Assembly: GCA_030549495.1 (NCBI GenBank) | Contig: JAUIRK010000571.1 | Coordinates: 1 to 64,000, forward strand | Direction of reading: 5' to 3' | DNA length: 64,000 nt | From: Nectonema munidae | Taxonomy: Eukaryota; Nematomorpha; Nectonematoida; Nectonematidae | Shown: piece by piece, positions 1 to 11,190 of the stretch | Layout of the letters: the number at the start of each line of letters is the position of its first letter | How positions within the stretch are numbered: the first letter of the stretch is position 1 | The notes under the pieces: generated by a model | The model's input: the letters and a program-made list of their open reading frames with translations, nothing else | Database searches by the model: none | What the model was told of the DNA's origin: nothing | Program-made: the position numbers and the translations under genes

Positions 1-2600
1 TTGATAAGTGTACAGCGTCTCACAATATCTAGTCAGACACGTAATTAAACAGATTATTTTATTTTTAATGGTTGACTTGCTGAAGAGGAATAAACACGAT
101 GTCATGGCTTGAGAAGAAGAACACGAGTAAGATAACAAGAGTTTAAGGGCAATGTATTTGTAAAACAGATTGATTTTGATGTTTTTGAAAGTGCCAACTT
201 CGACGAAAGCGGGTTTTGTAAGACTCACATCATCGTCTAACTCATTCGTGTCCATAAAGTTATCTATTTGGATAAAAACTTGATTCATTTTTGAGAAAGC
301 TTTCACAGCATTATATTGATGAGGATTTAGAAGATCATTGATTGAATCATCAACTAAGGGAGTACAGTCGGTGCATATAAACACAACTGATGCAGTTTTA
401 ATGATACCTGGATGTAAGAACTCGGTAGCTTCTAAAACCTTAAGAGAGTTTAAAATTAAGGATTGGAAACAAATCGTGTGATTGGACGACCCCCTACCGT
501 AAGTAATGAGGCAGTCAGTTGTGATTGAACAGTGTGTGTTGAATGTAGTTAAGCCATTCAAGCAGCACGCATCAATATGGAGAGGATCATTTAACCGGTG
601 TGCTAACGAGCCCCCTATGATCTCTCCAGTTGATTCTCTCAGAAGGCTTATGTCTATATCAGTTTTTTCTTTTAAAAGAATTGCAAGCAGTTTTTGATAA
701 TTGATCAGGTGAGGATTAGATTGAAAAACCCAGGATGATAGAGTGATTATATCTTTTAGTGTATTTATGAACCTATCCGAAGATAGAATATCTAAAGCGC
801 CAGTTTTATACTTCAATCTTGTTTTGGATCCTAAATAAGGATGAAATGGGCCTTTTGTGAAGAACTTGTCAGACTTTCTGCTGCAATCTATAACAAATGT
901 TTTGTCGATTGAGATGATATCAGACGGGTTTATATATAACCTAACATGTTCATCAAAGCAGGGCATGGAAACATTAACAATTTGCATGTTCCATGTCAAA
1001 TCCCTCAGCAAGCATGATAGTTTCAGACTGCACATGAGGTAGTCGCAATTCAATAAAATAGAAACATTGCTATTGTAGTTAGGGTTACTAAAATTGAGAA
1101 GGGTAAAAATTTGCAAATTATTATATTTCTTGACAATGGCTGAGAATTCAGAAGCGTTAATGAGGTTCTCAGAATCTGAGAGGATTGCTCTCACTGAGTT
1201 TGAAGCGTTGAATTTTGAAATCAAGCTCTCGATTAGAGCTATGTTAGAGAGCATGTATATTTGGTTCCCAAGTCTGGCGTGATAAGGATTTTGACTGACA
1301 ATATCTGTAGTTATTTTGAATTCTTCATCAAAATTATGATCGTTAATAAGTTAGTTTAAAGTCACATTGGATATCAAATCTGGTAAACATTTCTTTATTT
1401 CACCTCGTATCACGAGTTCAATGTCGTCTAACACGTCTATATTCAAACAATACGGGTCCTTTAGTAATTTAATCTTGCTTGTCATTGAAGGGACAGTGAT
1501 TCTGAGGAAAGGAAGCAATTGAGTTAATAAGACTGGATCATAGGATGATAAATGTTTACAAAGGGAAAGAAAATTAGATAAAGCGTCAATTACTCCCTTA
1601 ATGTTGAAATATGGGAATAATAAAGTATTCAATCCACCAAATTGCTTTGTAACACTTTGATAATTCATTAGAAAACTTCTCCTCTCGTTTTAATCTTAGA
1701 TGCGATAATATCAATGCATATGAATATGAAATCAAGCTTGTGCTATCAGTCGCAGCGAGGGCAGAACAATTTGAAAAGATTGTTCCTACATCATTATTTA
1801 ACGTACGAAACAGATCATTGGACTCTGCCAGTACTCGAGAAGCGCGCTTTAACGAATTAGACACCTGGATTCCGTTTAGATAAAAACTCTTTCCATACTC
1901 GAACAAAATAGTACTCGTCCACGTTTCATTTGGCTTTAATTTAAGCCCTATCTGTGTGCATAACTTATGTAATGAAGATATTAAATGTGCAATCTTATTG
2001 TTAGATGCTAATATTGTGAGTTTTGATAATGCCCGTTGATTTCTACGAATTAACACAATCTGATTGTCCCCCTGCCCAAGCAGGCGACCTTCTAATCCAA
2101 GCTGGAAAAGGAGCCATTCAATAAGGGAAGCAGTCACCAACGTCCACCCTTTCTGCCGCATCCCTTCGAACCATGAAGGCGATGCGGCATGACCATACTG
2201 ATAGTGTTTTAAATCTTCTGGATCAAGAGATTTAGGTGGAAAATATCTATTTATTACTAGAGTGGTGCTGTACATTGGTACTAACTGGGATGAAGTGTAG
2301 ATACGTTCGAGTGAGAAGAGATTGTCGAGTTCAAGGAAAAGAGGGTTTGTAAGGTCAGGGCACATCGAGAGGCACCAATTTGACCAGTCGAATGATACGA
2401 AACAAGAGAAATTCTGATCCGTATCATTCGACATGGCAGAGGCTAGTGAGTTGAGATTTCTTAAAGTGGTTAGGAAGTCCGTAGTCATAGACTGACTAGT
2501 GAAGATAGGAAGGATTGATTGACTGAGATTTAATTCGGTGGATACTTGGTATGCTCGGAGGTTAATTGAAGATTTACAAACCCCTCTAGCGTTATCTTTT
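1..2600 (-). mobile_element. Endogenous viral element: broken mononegavirus-type L (RNA-dependent RNA polymerase) gene
   Basis: Fossil of a negative-strand RNA virus polymerase gene, read on the minus strand and cut by the window's left edge. In order along the minus strand there are a conserved block before the palm near 2590-2490, a motif-A-like block near 2400, a motif-B-like block with a GMRQKGWT core near 2160, and the order-specific GDNQ box at 2060-2071. Towards position 1 follow sequences resembling the later conserved L blocks and then less conserved sequence. GDNQ is the hallmark of Mononegavirales L proteins. The family is not certain; the palm looks less like rhabdoviruses than like arthropod chu-, nyami- or artovirus-type lineages, which is only a guess. 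The copy is broken, with roughly two to four breaks over about 2.6 kb, so it is degraded but not ancient-looking. No N, P, M or G gene is visible. It lies antisense and 5' to the first visible MRPL15 exon. Confidence 0.85.
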
Positions 2601-2848
2601 TTTGGGAAATTGTGCTATTCTTTTTTTACTTTATTATAGAAATAAATCTCCTTTTTCTTTTAAAACATAACTTAGGACATTGTATAGTATACGATATACG
2701 AAACATTTTTGGTTTGTATTTTTTCTCTTAATTGCTGGACATTGATTAATCTTTTTATGAAACATTACTATGTGGGGTGGGGGTCGATGTGAAGACAAAT
2801 GTTCTATGAAGGGGTCGACGGGTAAAAAAAGTTTGCCGATCCCTGGTT
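2600..2848. mobile_element. Possible DNA-transposon end or MITE fragment
   Basis: The right edge reads GCCGATCCCTGG, preceded by a short GC-rich stretch with GGGGTGGGGGTCGA. Read in reverse this gives CCAGGGATCGGCAAAC, the style of many hAT terminal inverted repeats. No matching left end or target duplication was found, so only one terminus is proposed. The minus-strand open frame over this stretch is not gene-like. Confidence 0.3.
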
Positions 2849-2972
2849 TAAACAATGGTAAATGAATCTGGACGGGTTTGTTGAAATATAAATTGGAAAT
2901 TGCGGAAACTCATAATTTGTAGAAAGTAAACCCTTCGCTATTTGAATATCACTTATTTTTAATGTTATTTAG

Positions 2973-5900
2973 CGAAAAACCCGGGATTATCGTTACCATA
3001 GAGGACATCAGTCAACACGCTCCTTTTTCAAAAACTTAAATTATCCTTACTTGGGAATGGAATGGACTGGAAAAACGCCTTTTTACTTGCGCCAACCCAT
3101 TGAGGGTTCCTACTTTCGAGGACCTGCGTAAGTTTTTGAATAATATTTTTTATTTTTTACTTAACATTTTAAAATTTAGCTTGTTTTTTAAATTTATTTA
3201 CTTGATGAATAATGCAACTTCCTTCTAGCTACAAGAGTTTTTTGACATGTTTTGCTTGCATACATGAATATTTTAGGTTTTCAATTAATATTTAATCAAA
3301 AAGCCAACTTTTAACTTGGTCAATATAAAAGAATGTCTCTTTAATATAGCTAAAAAATTAATGGCATTTTTAGGAGCTTAGTATTCTTAAAAAATAATTC
3401 ATTTTCAGGAGTTTTGCTTTTTTCCAGGTAGCGTGGGAACTCTGTCAAGTAATACATTAGAAATATAATACTACCTACTCATTATCAGCACCACGAAAAC
3501 TTCGATTAACTTGATTAACTCCATTATTATAAAGCGTTATTATTTTTGTTTACTTAACTTGGAGTGGTATCGAGTATCGACATGCAGATACTGAAAATGC
3601 GTGTTTTTCTTTCAAATTTTGAATTTATTAAACACCAGACCTGTATACTATTAACTATATGGAACTTGAATATGCTATATCGTTCCCATGTACTATAACG
3701 CGACTGTGGGATGGTGGTCAGACCTCAGGATCTCGCGTTCGATTCCCCATGTACCCGAAATAGAATTTCTTATTCTTTAATTTGATTGTTTCATTTGAGC
3801 TTGACTTGTTAAAACTTTTACTAATAATAGTTGCAAATAATAATTTACAGCTATCTTTCGATTTAATCTTGGTTTTGTTTAAAATATCTAAAATTGATTC
3901 TCATACTTCTAATAGTTAAATATAACACAATATTTTGACAAATTTATGTAGTTACGACAAGCCCGTCGATAAGGAGATATGCCTTTCTCCCTCCCTCTCA
4001 TTGGATTGATTTTACGCCCTGCAATTCCATTGAAATATATACACTTTCTGACTTAGGGTCTGGAAGGCCATAAAAGACGTTTCAGAGCCATGAAAAAATT
4101 TTGGGTTTGGGTTTTTCCCCCCTTTTTTTTAATTTTTTTTCCCAAAAATTTTTATTTTAAATGGGAAGAGGAGAGTTTTTTGTGTTTATATATTTTTTTT
4201 TGTAATAGAGAGTGTGTTTTAAATAAAAATTTTTTTTTTTTTCTTTTCGCTTTTTTTTGTTTTTTTTAATAAAAAAAAAAAAATTTTTTTTCTTTTTAAC
4301 TAATAACAAAACTACAATATTATATTATAATTTTTTTTGTGGAAAGAAAAAAATTTTTTTTTTAAAAAAACTTCTTTTTTTACTTTTTTTAAAAAAAAAC
4401 TCTTTTTTCCTTTTTTCTTTTTTTCTACCAAAAAATTATTATAAAAAAATTTTTATATAAATTTTTTTTTTTAAATAATTAAATTATATATAATAATTTT
4501 TTTTAATATATATTTAAATATTTATTTTTTTTAACTTTTATGGTTGAGGGGGAGACAATTTTTTTTCCTCCTTTTCTACCTTTTTTTCCCCTTTTTTTTG
4601 GTTGTTTTTCTCTTTTATTTTTTCCTTATTTATTTTGCTAGATGTAAGAGTTGATTGATATACCTCATTTGGGGAGACGATGTTTTATATAAGTTATTTT
4701 TGCAATTTTTTCACGATATTAAATAATATATTTGTCAAATCAAAATAAATTTCTGTAATCAAATAATCGAAAAACATTCTCCGAAGCGTTGATTACGACA
4801 AGATAAAAATAAAGTATAGAATTCGAGCATTTTTGATATACGCGTAAATTTGTTGCTAAGAATGATGCCAAGAAGTCAGAATCCATTTGGATTTAAGGTT
4901 CTAGGAAATCCTTTTAGAGCTAGCTAATGACACGCTGTGTACGATGTTTACAAAGTGAAGGGTTTTCAATTGAGTTTGTATGTCTTTTAAGAGTCGTATG
5001 AGAAAGGGGCGTGAGTAAGGTTGATTAGATGCTGGGTTTCTATAACTCAAAGTCTTGGGTTGGATCCTGCATCAAGCCTACTTTCCTCATAGTTCGATAC
5101 AAGCTGCGCAATCTACCTTCTCGTTGAAAACATCCCACGTACCAAATTATCATAATATTAATTACCTATTAGTATCAATTATTTTCAGAAATTTCCGTCA
5201 GTATCCTCGTATATCGTTGCATCATCTGCAGTTATCGATCGATACACACGCACTAGATATCACAAAGCCTTTGGATCTATTTTACTTGATACAAGGGAAT
5301 TCGTTTTCCTATAGTTTCCGCCGAGACTACTTCGGAATCAATCTAATTGACGCGGTACACACCCTATCCTTTCAAACATGTCAGCTTGTATAGCAAGGTA
5401 ATGTGCTGATTTTAGGGAAGCAACTACTTCAATTCCAAGCTGTGCATCGAAGTTCAGCGCGTTTCAGAGAGCGTAATTGCAGCGATCGAAAAAGCGGGAG
5501 GCATAATCACAACCGCTTACTACCCTCCAAGCATCATCAAAATATTCCAAAATCCCATGTCATGGTTTTCCAAAGGCTTTCCCATCCCAAAAAGACCCTT
5601 GCCTCCCAATGACTTGATCATGTACTACACAAATCCTAAAAATCGAGGATACCTCGCTGATCCACAAAAGGTATCCTACGTTTATTACTCCACCTTCTTA
5701 TTCACCGTATGCTCACTTAGTCAAGCTTATTCTTCCTTCTCATTTCCGGAAGCTCACTTAGTCACTTAGTTCTCTGGTTTCGAATCAATTTCCTGGATGT
5801 TTGTATATTAATGTGGATACGATTTCGTTATTAATTAATGAACTTATACTTTGGGACGCTTAATCAGAATGGTGAATCAATTTCACTGTATTTGTAATTT

Positions 5901-8761
5901 CAATTGTAAATTTCATTACTTCTTTTATTTTTAGGAGTATTTAAAAAAGTTAAATTTTTAAACCTATTTTAAAATTTTAATTAAAATTATTTCAATTTAT
6001 TCATGTTCCTCCAAATACAAACAATAAAAATATAAAATTTTAACTTTACACATAAGACAATTAAGTATCATCGGAATCGTACATTTTTTTTTAGGAAAAT
6101 GGCATATACTATAGTTACTTTTTTCAAAAAGTGAGAAGTTGCGAAAGAGAAATCAATGGTTGAGGAGACTCGTGAAGAAAACTCTAAGTTCGATCAAACT
6201 GACAAAACTTTATACTAAAATGCTAGTTAGTATATTCTAGAAATTGTTATTTTTCACAGACCTATTTTAAAGTTATAATTAGATTCAATTCTTCGCATAT
6301 CGAGATTTAAAGACGCAAATTAAAAAATTTTCAAAGATACACGTGTACCTACTATTTACATTGAAGTTGTAGTCTCCGAGGAATAAATGCAAAAAAATAA
6401 TTGAAAAATCCTTAAGCCTAGATTATCGAGATTCTGACATTTTAAACTTTTTGAAGATTTTGCTTGGCTCAACATTTCTTGAGTTGTAACCTGAATTTTT
6501 TAATTAGCGTATTTCCTTGAAAAAGGGCCTTGCCTAAAAAGAGCTCTTCGGTGAAAACGCGAAAAAAAGGCCTGATTTCTAAATAACCACGAGTAAAATT
6601 GAAAGATAAACCTAGTCTTTAATAATTAATTTTTATCAAATTATACACATACGAAACTAAAAGTAAGGGGAGCCAACGATATATTTAAAAAGAATAAATA
6701 TTTTTTGATTTGAACATTTTTCGATTCTTTGATTATTCGACAAATATAATATTTAAAATCGTGCAAATTGCAAAATATAGGTAATAACTTTTGTAACATC
6801 GTATGAGGTAGCAAAATATGAACAGAAAGTTTGATATTTTTTGATTTTTTAAAGAATATTTTTCGATTCTTTGATATGAATTATCGCGGTATACAGGTTG
6901 GAGATGAACCATCGTAGTATACAGGTATAATGTTTATAGGTAATAACTTATGTAGCATCGTCTCCCCGAATGAGGTATATCAAATCTTACATCTAGCAGA
7001 ATGTGAACAGAAAGTTGAACATTGTCTCCCTAGTTATTTGTACATGGAATAGAAACCATCGTAGTATACAGGTTGAAGATGAATCATCGTAGTATACAGG
7101 TTGGTGATGAATCATCGTAGTATACAGGTTGGAGATGAATCATTGTAGTATATAGTTTGGAGATGAATCATCGTAGAATACAGGTTGGAGAAGAATCATT
7201 GTAGTATATAGTTTGGAGATGAATCATCGTAGTATACAGGTATAATGTTTATAGGTAATAACTTATGTAGCATCGTCTCCCCGAATGAGGTATATCAAAT
7301 CTTACATCTAGCAGAATGTGAACAGAAAGTTGAACATTGTCTCCCTAGTTATTTGTACATGGAATAGAAACCATCGTAGTATACAGGTTGAAGATGAATC
7401 ATCCTAGTAAACAGGTTGGAGATGAATCATCGTAGTATACAGGTTGGAGATGAATCATTGTAGTATATAGTTTGGAGATGAATCATCGTAGAATACAGGT
7501 TGGAGAAGAATCATCGTAATATACGGGTTGGAGATCAATATATATATATATATGTACAAACAAAATGAAGAAAAATTATCACTTAAAAAGGAAAACCATT
7601 AGAGAATCCTGGTCGTTTCTCATTAAAGATGACGATCGTGAATAAATGAAGATGACGCTTGATATTTTGATTGATGTACCGATCCCAATTTTTGACTGAT
7701 TCCGATGGTCAATCGATGCCGATACTTGAATAAATTACGAGTAATGAATATGTGTGATTTTAAACTAGAAGGCATACAAATTGAAAAAGCTACTAAATGC
7801 TTCAGACGAAAAGAAGAATAGCATCGTATATTGTGTGTGATTGTTTGATCTTGCACGCGTATGTTCGTGTTCAGTTGCATCTGAGTGATGATTATGTTGA
7901 ATTTAAGCTGGAGCGTATATATTTAAAAAAGCCAAATAAAGAAGTATTGTAACAAAATTGAAATCATAACGAATTCCAGTATTTATTGTAACTTAGTTTT
8001 TTCGTAGGTAATTTTTAAACGTAACGTATCATATGCCACCACTGAAGGCGACTAGAATACACTCTCCACTCTGATTAAGGTGACCTTGGGGTTGAGACCT
8101 AAGTCTTAGGCTAAGCCGCATTTGTGCTCTTTTTTACAGGAAAAATGAAGGAAAGAATACGTTTTGTCAAATTAATACTATATTTAAAATGTACAGAAAT
8201 ATTTAAACAAATGGAAGTGTTTTTTTCTTCTATCTGTTCGTGTTAACAAATCGACAAATAATAAATGCTGATTCAACAAAAATAACAGATTAGGTCGATA
8301 CCGGTGCTGATGCCGGTCTAATCGGTACAACAAAAATGATATATTGTATTTGACATTCATTTTACAAAATTTTAATCATCGCTGGTGCCATTTTTCGAAA
8401 AAGTACTATAGTTTTGGTTTTTCGCCATTACTCCTTTATTTTGTTTCCTACGCTTTGGGAAAGGAGTTAGTATATTTTTTAAATGCAGTTTTTCGTTATA
8501 AAAATGAATACTAATTGGATACTTTACTTTTTATAGGTTGCAGAAGAAAGAAAAGTTTTAGCTCAAAAGTATGGTTATGAATTACCAGATATATCCAAGG
8601 ATAAAGAGATGATGGAAATGTCGAAGTTAGTGAAGAATAATCATCAAATTTTTTTTGGATTAGAGCCGGGAAGTGTGGTGAATTTGGCGGATGAAGTTGT
8701 GTACAAGCCAACAGGTTTAGAATGGAAAAAGTTTTATGAAAGTGAAAGTATGAACAAATAA
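2973..8761 (+). CDS. MRPL15: Mitochondrial large-subunit ribosomal protein uL15m (partial gene, 4 exons visible)
   Basis: Nuclear gene for a protein of the mitochondrial large ribosomal subunit. Exons are 2973-3127, 5189-5354, 5416-5670 and 8537-8761 (stop TAA 8759-8761). Acceptors are TTTAG, TTCAG, TTTAG and TATAG; donors are GTAAGT, GTACAC and GTATCC; phases are 2, 0 and 0, and all four exons join in frame to about 266 residues. Recognisable uL15m stretches are a GHQS-type loop then GKTPFYLRQP in the first exon, FRQYPRISL and RRDYFGINL in the second, SESVIAAIEKAGG, PIPKRPLPP and NPKNRGYLADP in the third, and AQKYGYELPDISKD and IFFGLEPGSVVN in the fourth. These align in order with animal MRPL15 (about 296 residues in human). 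The N-terminal exon, with the mitochondrial targeting region, is not in the window. A possible AATAAA polyadenylation signal is at 9021. Every recognised exon is open, so I read it as an active gene. Confidence 0.93.
3695..3765 (+). repeat. tRNA-like sequence, possible SINE head
   Basis: Contains GATGGTGGTCAGACC, resembling a pol III A box, and about 30 bp later GCGTTCGATTCCCC, resembling a B box. A complete cloverleaf with acceptor stem is not evident, so a decayed tRNA-derived SINE or tRNA pseudogene is more likely than a working tRNA. It differs from the main SINE family of this window. Confidence 0.35.
4090..4640. repeat. Low-complexity poly-T/poly-A tract
   Basis: About 550 bp almost entirely of T and A homopolymer runs with some C runs. 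The open frame here is a product of low complexity (runs of Phe, Lys and Leu) and is not called as a gene. It may include sequencing or assembly error. Confidence 0.8.
4637..4790 (-). repeat. Inverted copy of the 6.7/10.4-kb repeat
   Basis: Read on the minus strand it matches the stretch at about 10540-10680: a region rich in TTGATTATTTG, then ATCGTCTCCCC, then AATGAGGTATATCA, then CTTACATCTAGCA. It is therefore a third, oppositely oriented member of the local repeat family. Confidence 0.75.
5006..5143 (+). repeat. tRNA-derived SINE, copy 1
   Basis: About 138 bp beginning GGGGCGTGAGTAAGG, with A-box-like GAGTAAGGTTGATTAGATG and B-box-like GGGTTGGATCC, followed by the family body ATAGTTCGATACAAGC and ending near ATCCCACGTACC. 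It matches five other copies in the window (29.85, 37.9, 38.6, 60.5 and 62.5 kb). It sits in the MRPL15 intron close to a splice acceptor. Confidence 0.82.
5671..8536 (+). other. MRPL15 last intron (about 2.87 kb), with minisatellite
   Basis: Bounded by GTATCC and a TTTTTATAG acceptor. It holds the 28-bp minisatellite and associated repeat (6657-7545) and a short (TA)n tract near 7540. The remainder is AT-rich sequence with no recognisable gene. Short palindromic text around 8290-8325 (GATACCGGTGCTGATGCCGG) is not assigned to any element. Confidence 0.85.
6657..7545 (+). repeat. Composite repeat with 28-bp minisatellite, locus A
   Basis: It opens with a leader containing AAGGGGAGCCAACGATATA and then about 15 degenerate copies of a unit of about 28 bp whose core is ATCGTAGTATACAGG followed by TTGGAGATGAATC. 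A segment of about 240 bp containing CATCGTCTCCCCGAATGAGG is itself duplicated with an offset of about 315 bp (starts near 6910 and 7225). Locus B at 10.3-11.2 kb repeats both leader and minisatellite. Confidence 0.9.
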
Positions 8762-10270
8762 AGCGAACTATTACACCGTCTTCTTTCATTTTTGAATGCT
8801 CCTTTAAAAACAAGAACTGCATTTAGCGTCGACATCGAGATCTCATCGCCTCGCTACTTTCGGAAATGCTCTCCATTCAAAAGTTTTTTTTGAGAAGAAA
8901 TTTTATTCTTTTGATATATTACCAAAGTATCAGTCACTATAGGTAATATCCAGTCCCACTACTGTGAAAATTACTTTAAGTTGAAAAAGAAATCTGTAGG
9001 TAACACTTTTTAGATGAGTTAATAAAAGCTTATTGAAATTTGATCTAAGATGCATATATTGCGAAATTTTGGTTTATGATACTTTTAGCCAATCATTATT
9101 AAGAAAATTATATCTTCAAAGCTATAACGATTATATAAGAAAAATTGACCATACAGGAATTGGAGATTTTAAACCCAAATCCTTGGATAACATCTGATTG
9201 AAGTTGACCTACTTATTAATGTGATACAGTTTAAAAAAATTGAAATAGATAGTTAAAGCTCATTATTTTTAATTTTGATAAGTGTATAGAAAAGAGATTG
9301 AAAATGATTTTTTAAAGATATTTAATCTATTGACATGCAAATCAGTTAATTTATTGATATTTCATTCTTTCTTTTTAATCAAAAATATGATATTCTTCTC
9401 AAAGAGCCATTATATTTAAAATTTTAGATTAAATGCTTAAATATTTCATTAAAAAAAGTTAAAAGGTATAAAGTTAGATATTTTTTTATAAAAATAAATC
9501 TTTCTAAATCGGGATGCGTGCGTTAAATTTTGTAAAAAAAAATAAGGTGGAAGTAAGCGTAATGGGAAAGCACATTGTTGCTAGCTGCAAAAAAAGTAAA
9601 TTTTGAAAGCTAGACATCTATGTTATTTATCTTTGAGGATAAAAATACTGATAATAATCAATATGCAGTAAATAATATGTATTGTAATGTACTATCAACT
9701 TGTATATAACGAAAAGTCGGCGATTCATACTCTATAAAATAACTTTTGAAGTCTAAAATCTGTGTGAAAATTTTTGTTTCGCCATGCTTCTGCAATATTT
9801 GTGGAGATTAACATTTGAGCTATGCTGTTTCAGAATTTTTCTATATGAACTAAAACTTTTATCAATTATATCTTCAAATATTCCAAGAAAAGTATCCATT
9901 CAATTTGTATTAAAATGGCAATGTAAATATTATAAAGCACTTTTTAACCTAAAGACATACATAAGAATTTCTGTAATATAAAAACAAAAACAGTCATAAA
10001 GTCGGCTAATTTTAAGGTTGTGTTACGAGAAGTCCTAATGTCATGGGCAAATTATAAATACAAAATTGTCTTATATTGTGCTTTAAATGTTTTAAACTTA
10101 ATTGTTCGAGATTTTTGCGATTAAAGATATAGCCAAGGCTAATTATGGAATAACATTTTTCTTTACGGTTCTCTTTGCCAATCAAAAGAAAATGCCAGGT
10201 CTAAAAATATAGCATTCGTTTCATTTCGTGAATAAAGTTGATACTCAATCGTGAAAATTTTATGTGGAAT
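8762..10270. other. 3' flank of MRPL15, no further gene seen
   Basis: AT-rich DNA with a candidate AATAAA at 9021-9026. A 66-bp stretch at about 9973-10040, ending ACGAGAAGTCCTAAT, recurs at 11026-11095. No exon-like homology was recognised on either strand. Confidence 0.6.
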
Positions 10271-11190
10271 TGAAATTTATAAAACTTTATTTAAAAGAAT
10301 CGAAAAATGTTCAAATCAAACTTTTAGCTTCGTATGTGCATCTATTTTAAAAGTAAGGGGAGCCAACGATATATTTAAAAAGAATAAATATTTTTTGATT
10401 TGAACATTTTTTGATTATTTGACAAATATAATATTTAAAATCGTGCAAATTGCAAAGTATAGGTCATAACTTTTATGACATCGTATGAGGTAGCAAAAAT
10501 ATGAACAGAAAGTTTCATATTTTTTGATTTTTTAAAGAATATTTTTTGATTATTTGATAAAATATATTATTTAATATTGTGAAAAAATAGCAAAAATATC
10601 GGTAATAACTTATCTAACATCTTCTCCCCGAATGAGGTATATCAAATCTTACATCTTGCAAAATATGAACTGATAGGTTAGAGATGAATCATCGCGGTAT
10701 ACAGGTTGGAGATGAACCATCGTAGTATACAGGTATATAGGTAATAACTTATGTAGCATCGTCTCTCCGAATGAGGTATTTCATATCTTACATCTAGTAA
10801 AATGTGAACAGAAAGTTGAACATTGTCTCCCTAGTCATTTGTACATGGAATAGAAACCATCGTAGTATACAGGTTGGAGATGAATCATCGTAGTATACAG
10901 GTTGGAGATGAAAAATCGTAGTATACAGGTTGGAGAAATCATCGTAGTATACAGGTTGGAGATGAATCATCGTAGAATACAGGTTGGAGATGAATCATCG
11001 TAGAATACAGGTTGGAGATTAATCATTCTGTAATATAAAAACAAAAACAGTCATAAAGTCGACTAATTTTAAGGTTGTGTTACGAGAAGTCCTAATCTTT
11101 TTATCTAGTATATAGTTTGGAAATGAATCATCGTAGTATATAGGTTGGAGATGAATCATCGTAATATACAGGTTGGAGATAACACTCAAG
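10270..11190 (+). repeat. Composite repeat with 28-bp minisatellite, locus B
   Basis: The leader AAGGGGAGCCAACGATATA at about 10352 and the following 200 bp match locus A, 3.69 kb upstream. About 10 minisatellite units follow. The 66-bp segment also found at 9973-10040 interrupts the array at 11026-11095, after which array units resume, so the array was invaded or rearranged after it formed. Confidence 0.88.

Larger units (their letters stand above)
3128..5188 (+). other. MRPL15 intron (about 2.06 kb), repeat-filled
   Basis: Bounded by a GTAAGT donor and a TTTTCAG acceptor. It holds a tRNA-like repeat head (about 3700-3765), a T- and A-homopolymer tract (4090-4640), an inverted copy of the local minisatellite-associated repeat (4637-4790) and a SINE (5006-5143) that ends only about 45 bp before the acceptor. 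No coding sequence is supported inside. Confidence 0.85.

Noticed and set aside
506-1282. Plus-strand open frames over the viral fossil
   Set aside because: The coding resemblance is entirely on the minus strand; these are shadows.
3695-3765. A functional tRNA gene
   Set aside because: A- and B-box-like text is present but no acceptor stem or full cloverleaf could be formed.
4257-4460. 67-residue open frame rich in Phe, Lys and Leu
   Set aside because: It is a by-product of T and A homopolymers and has no protein-like content.
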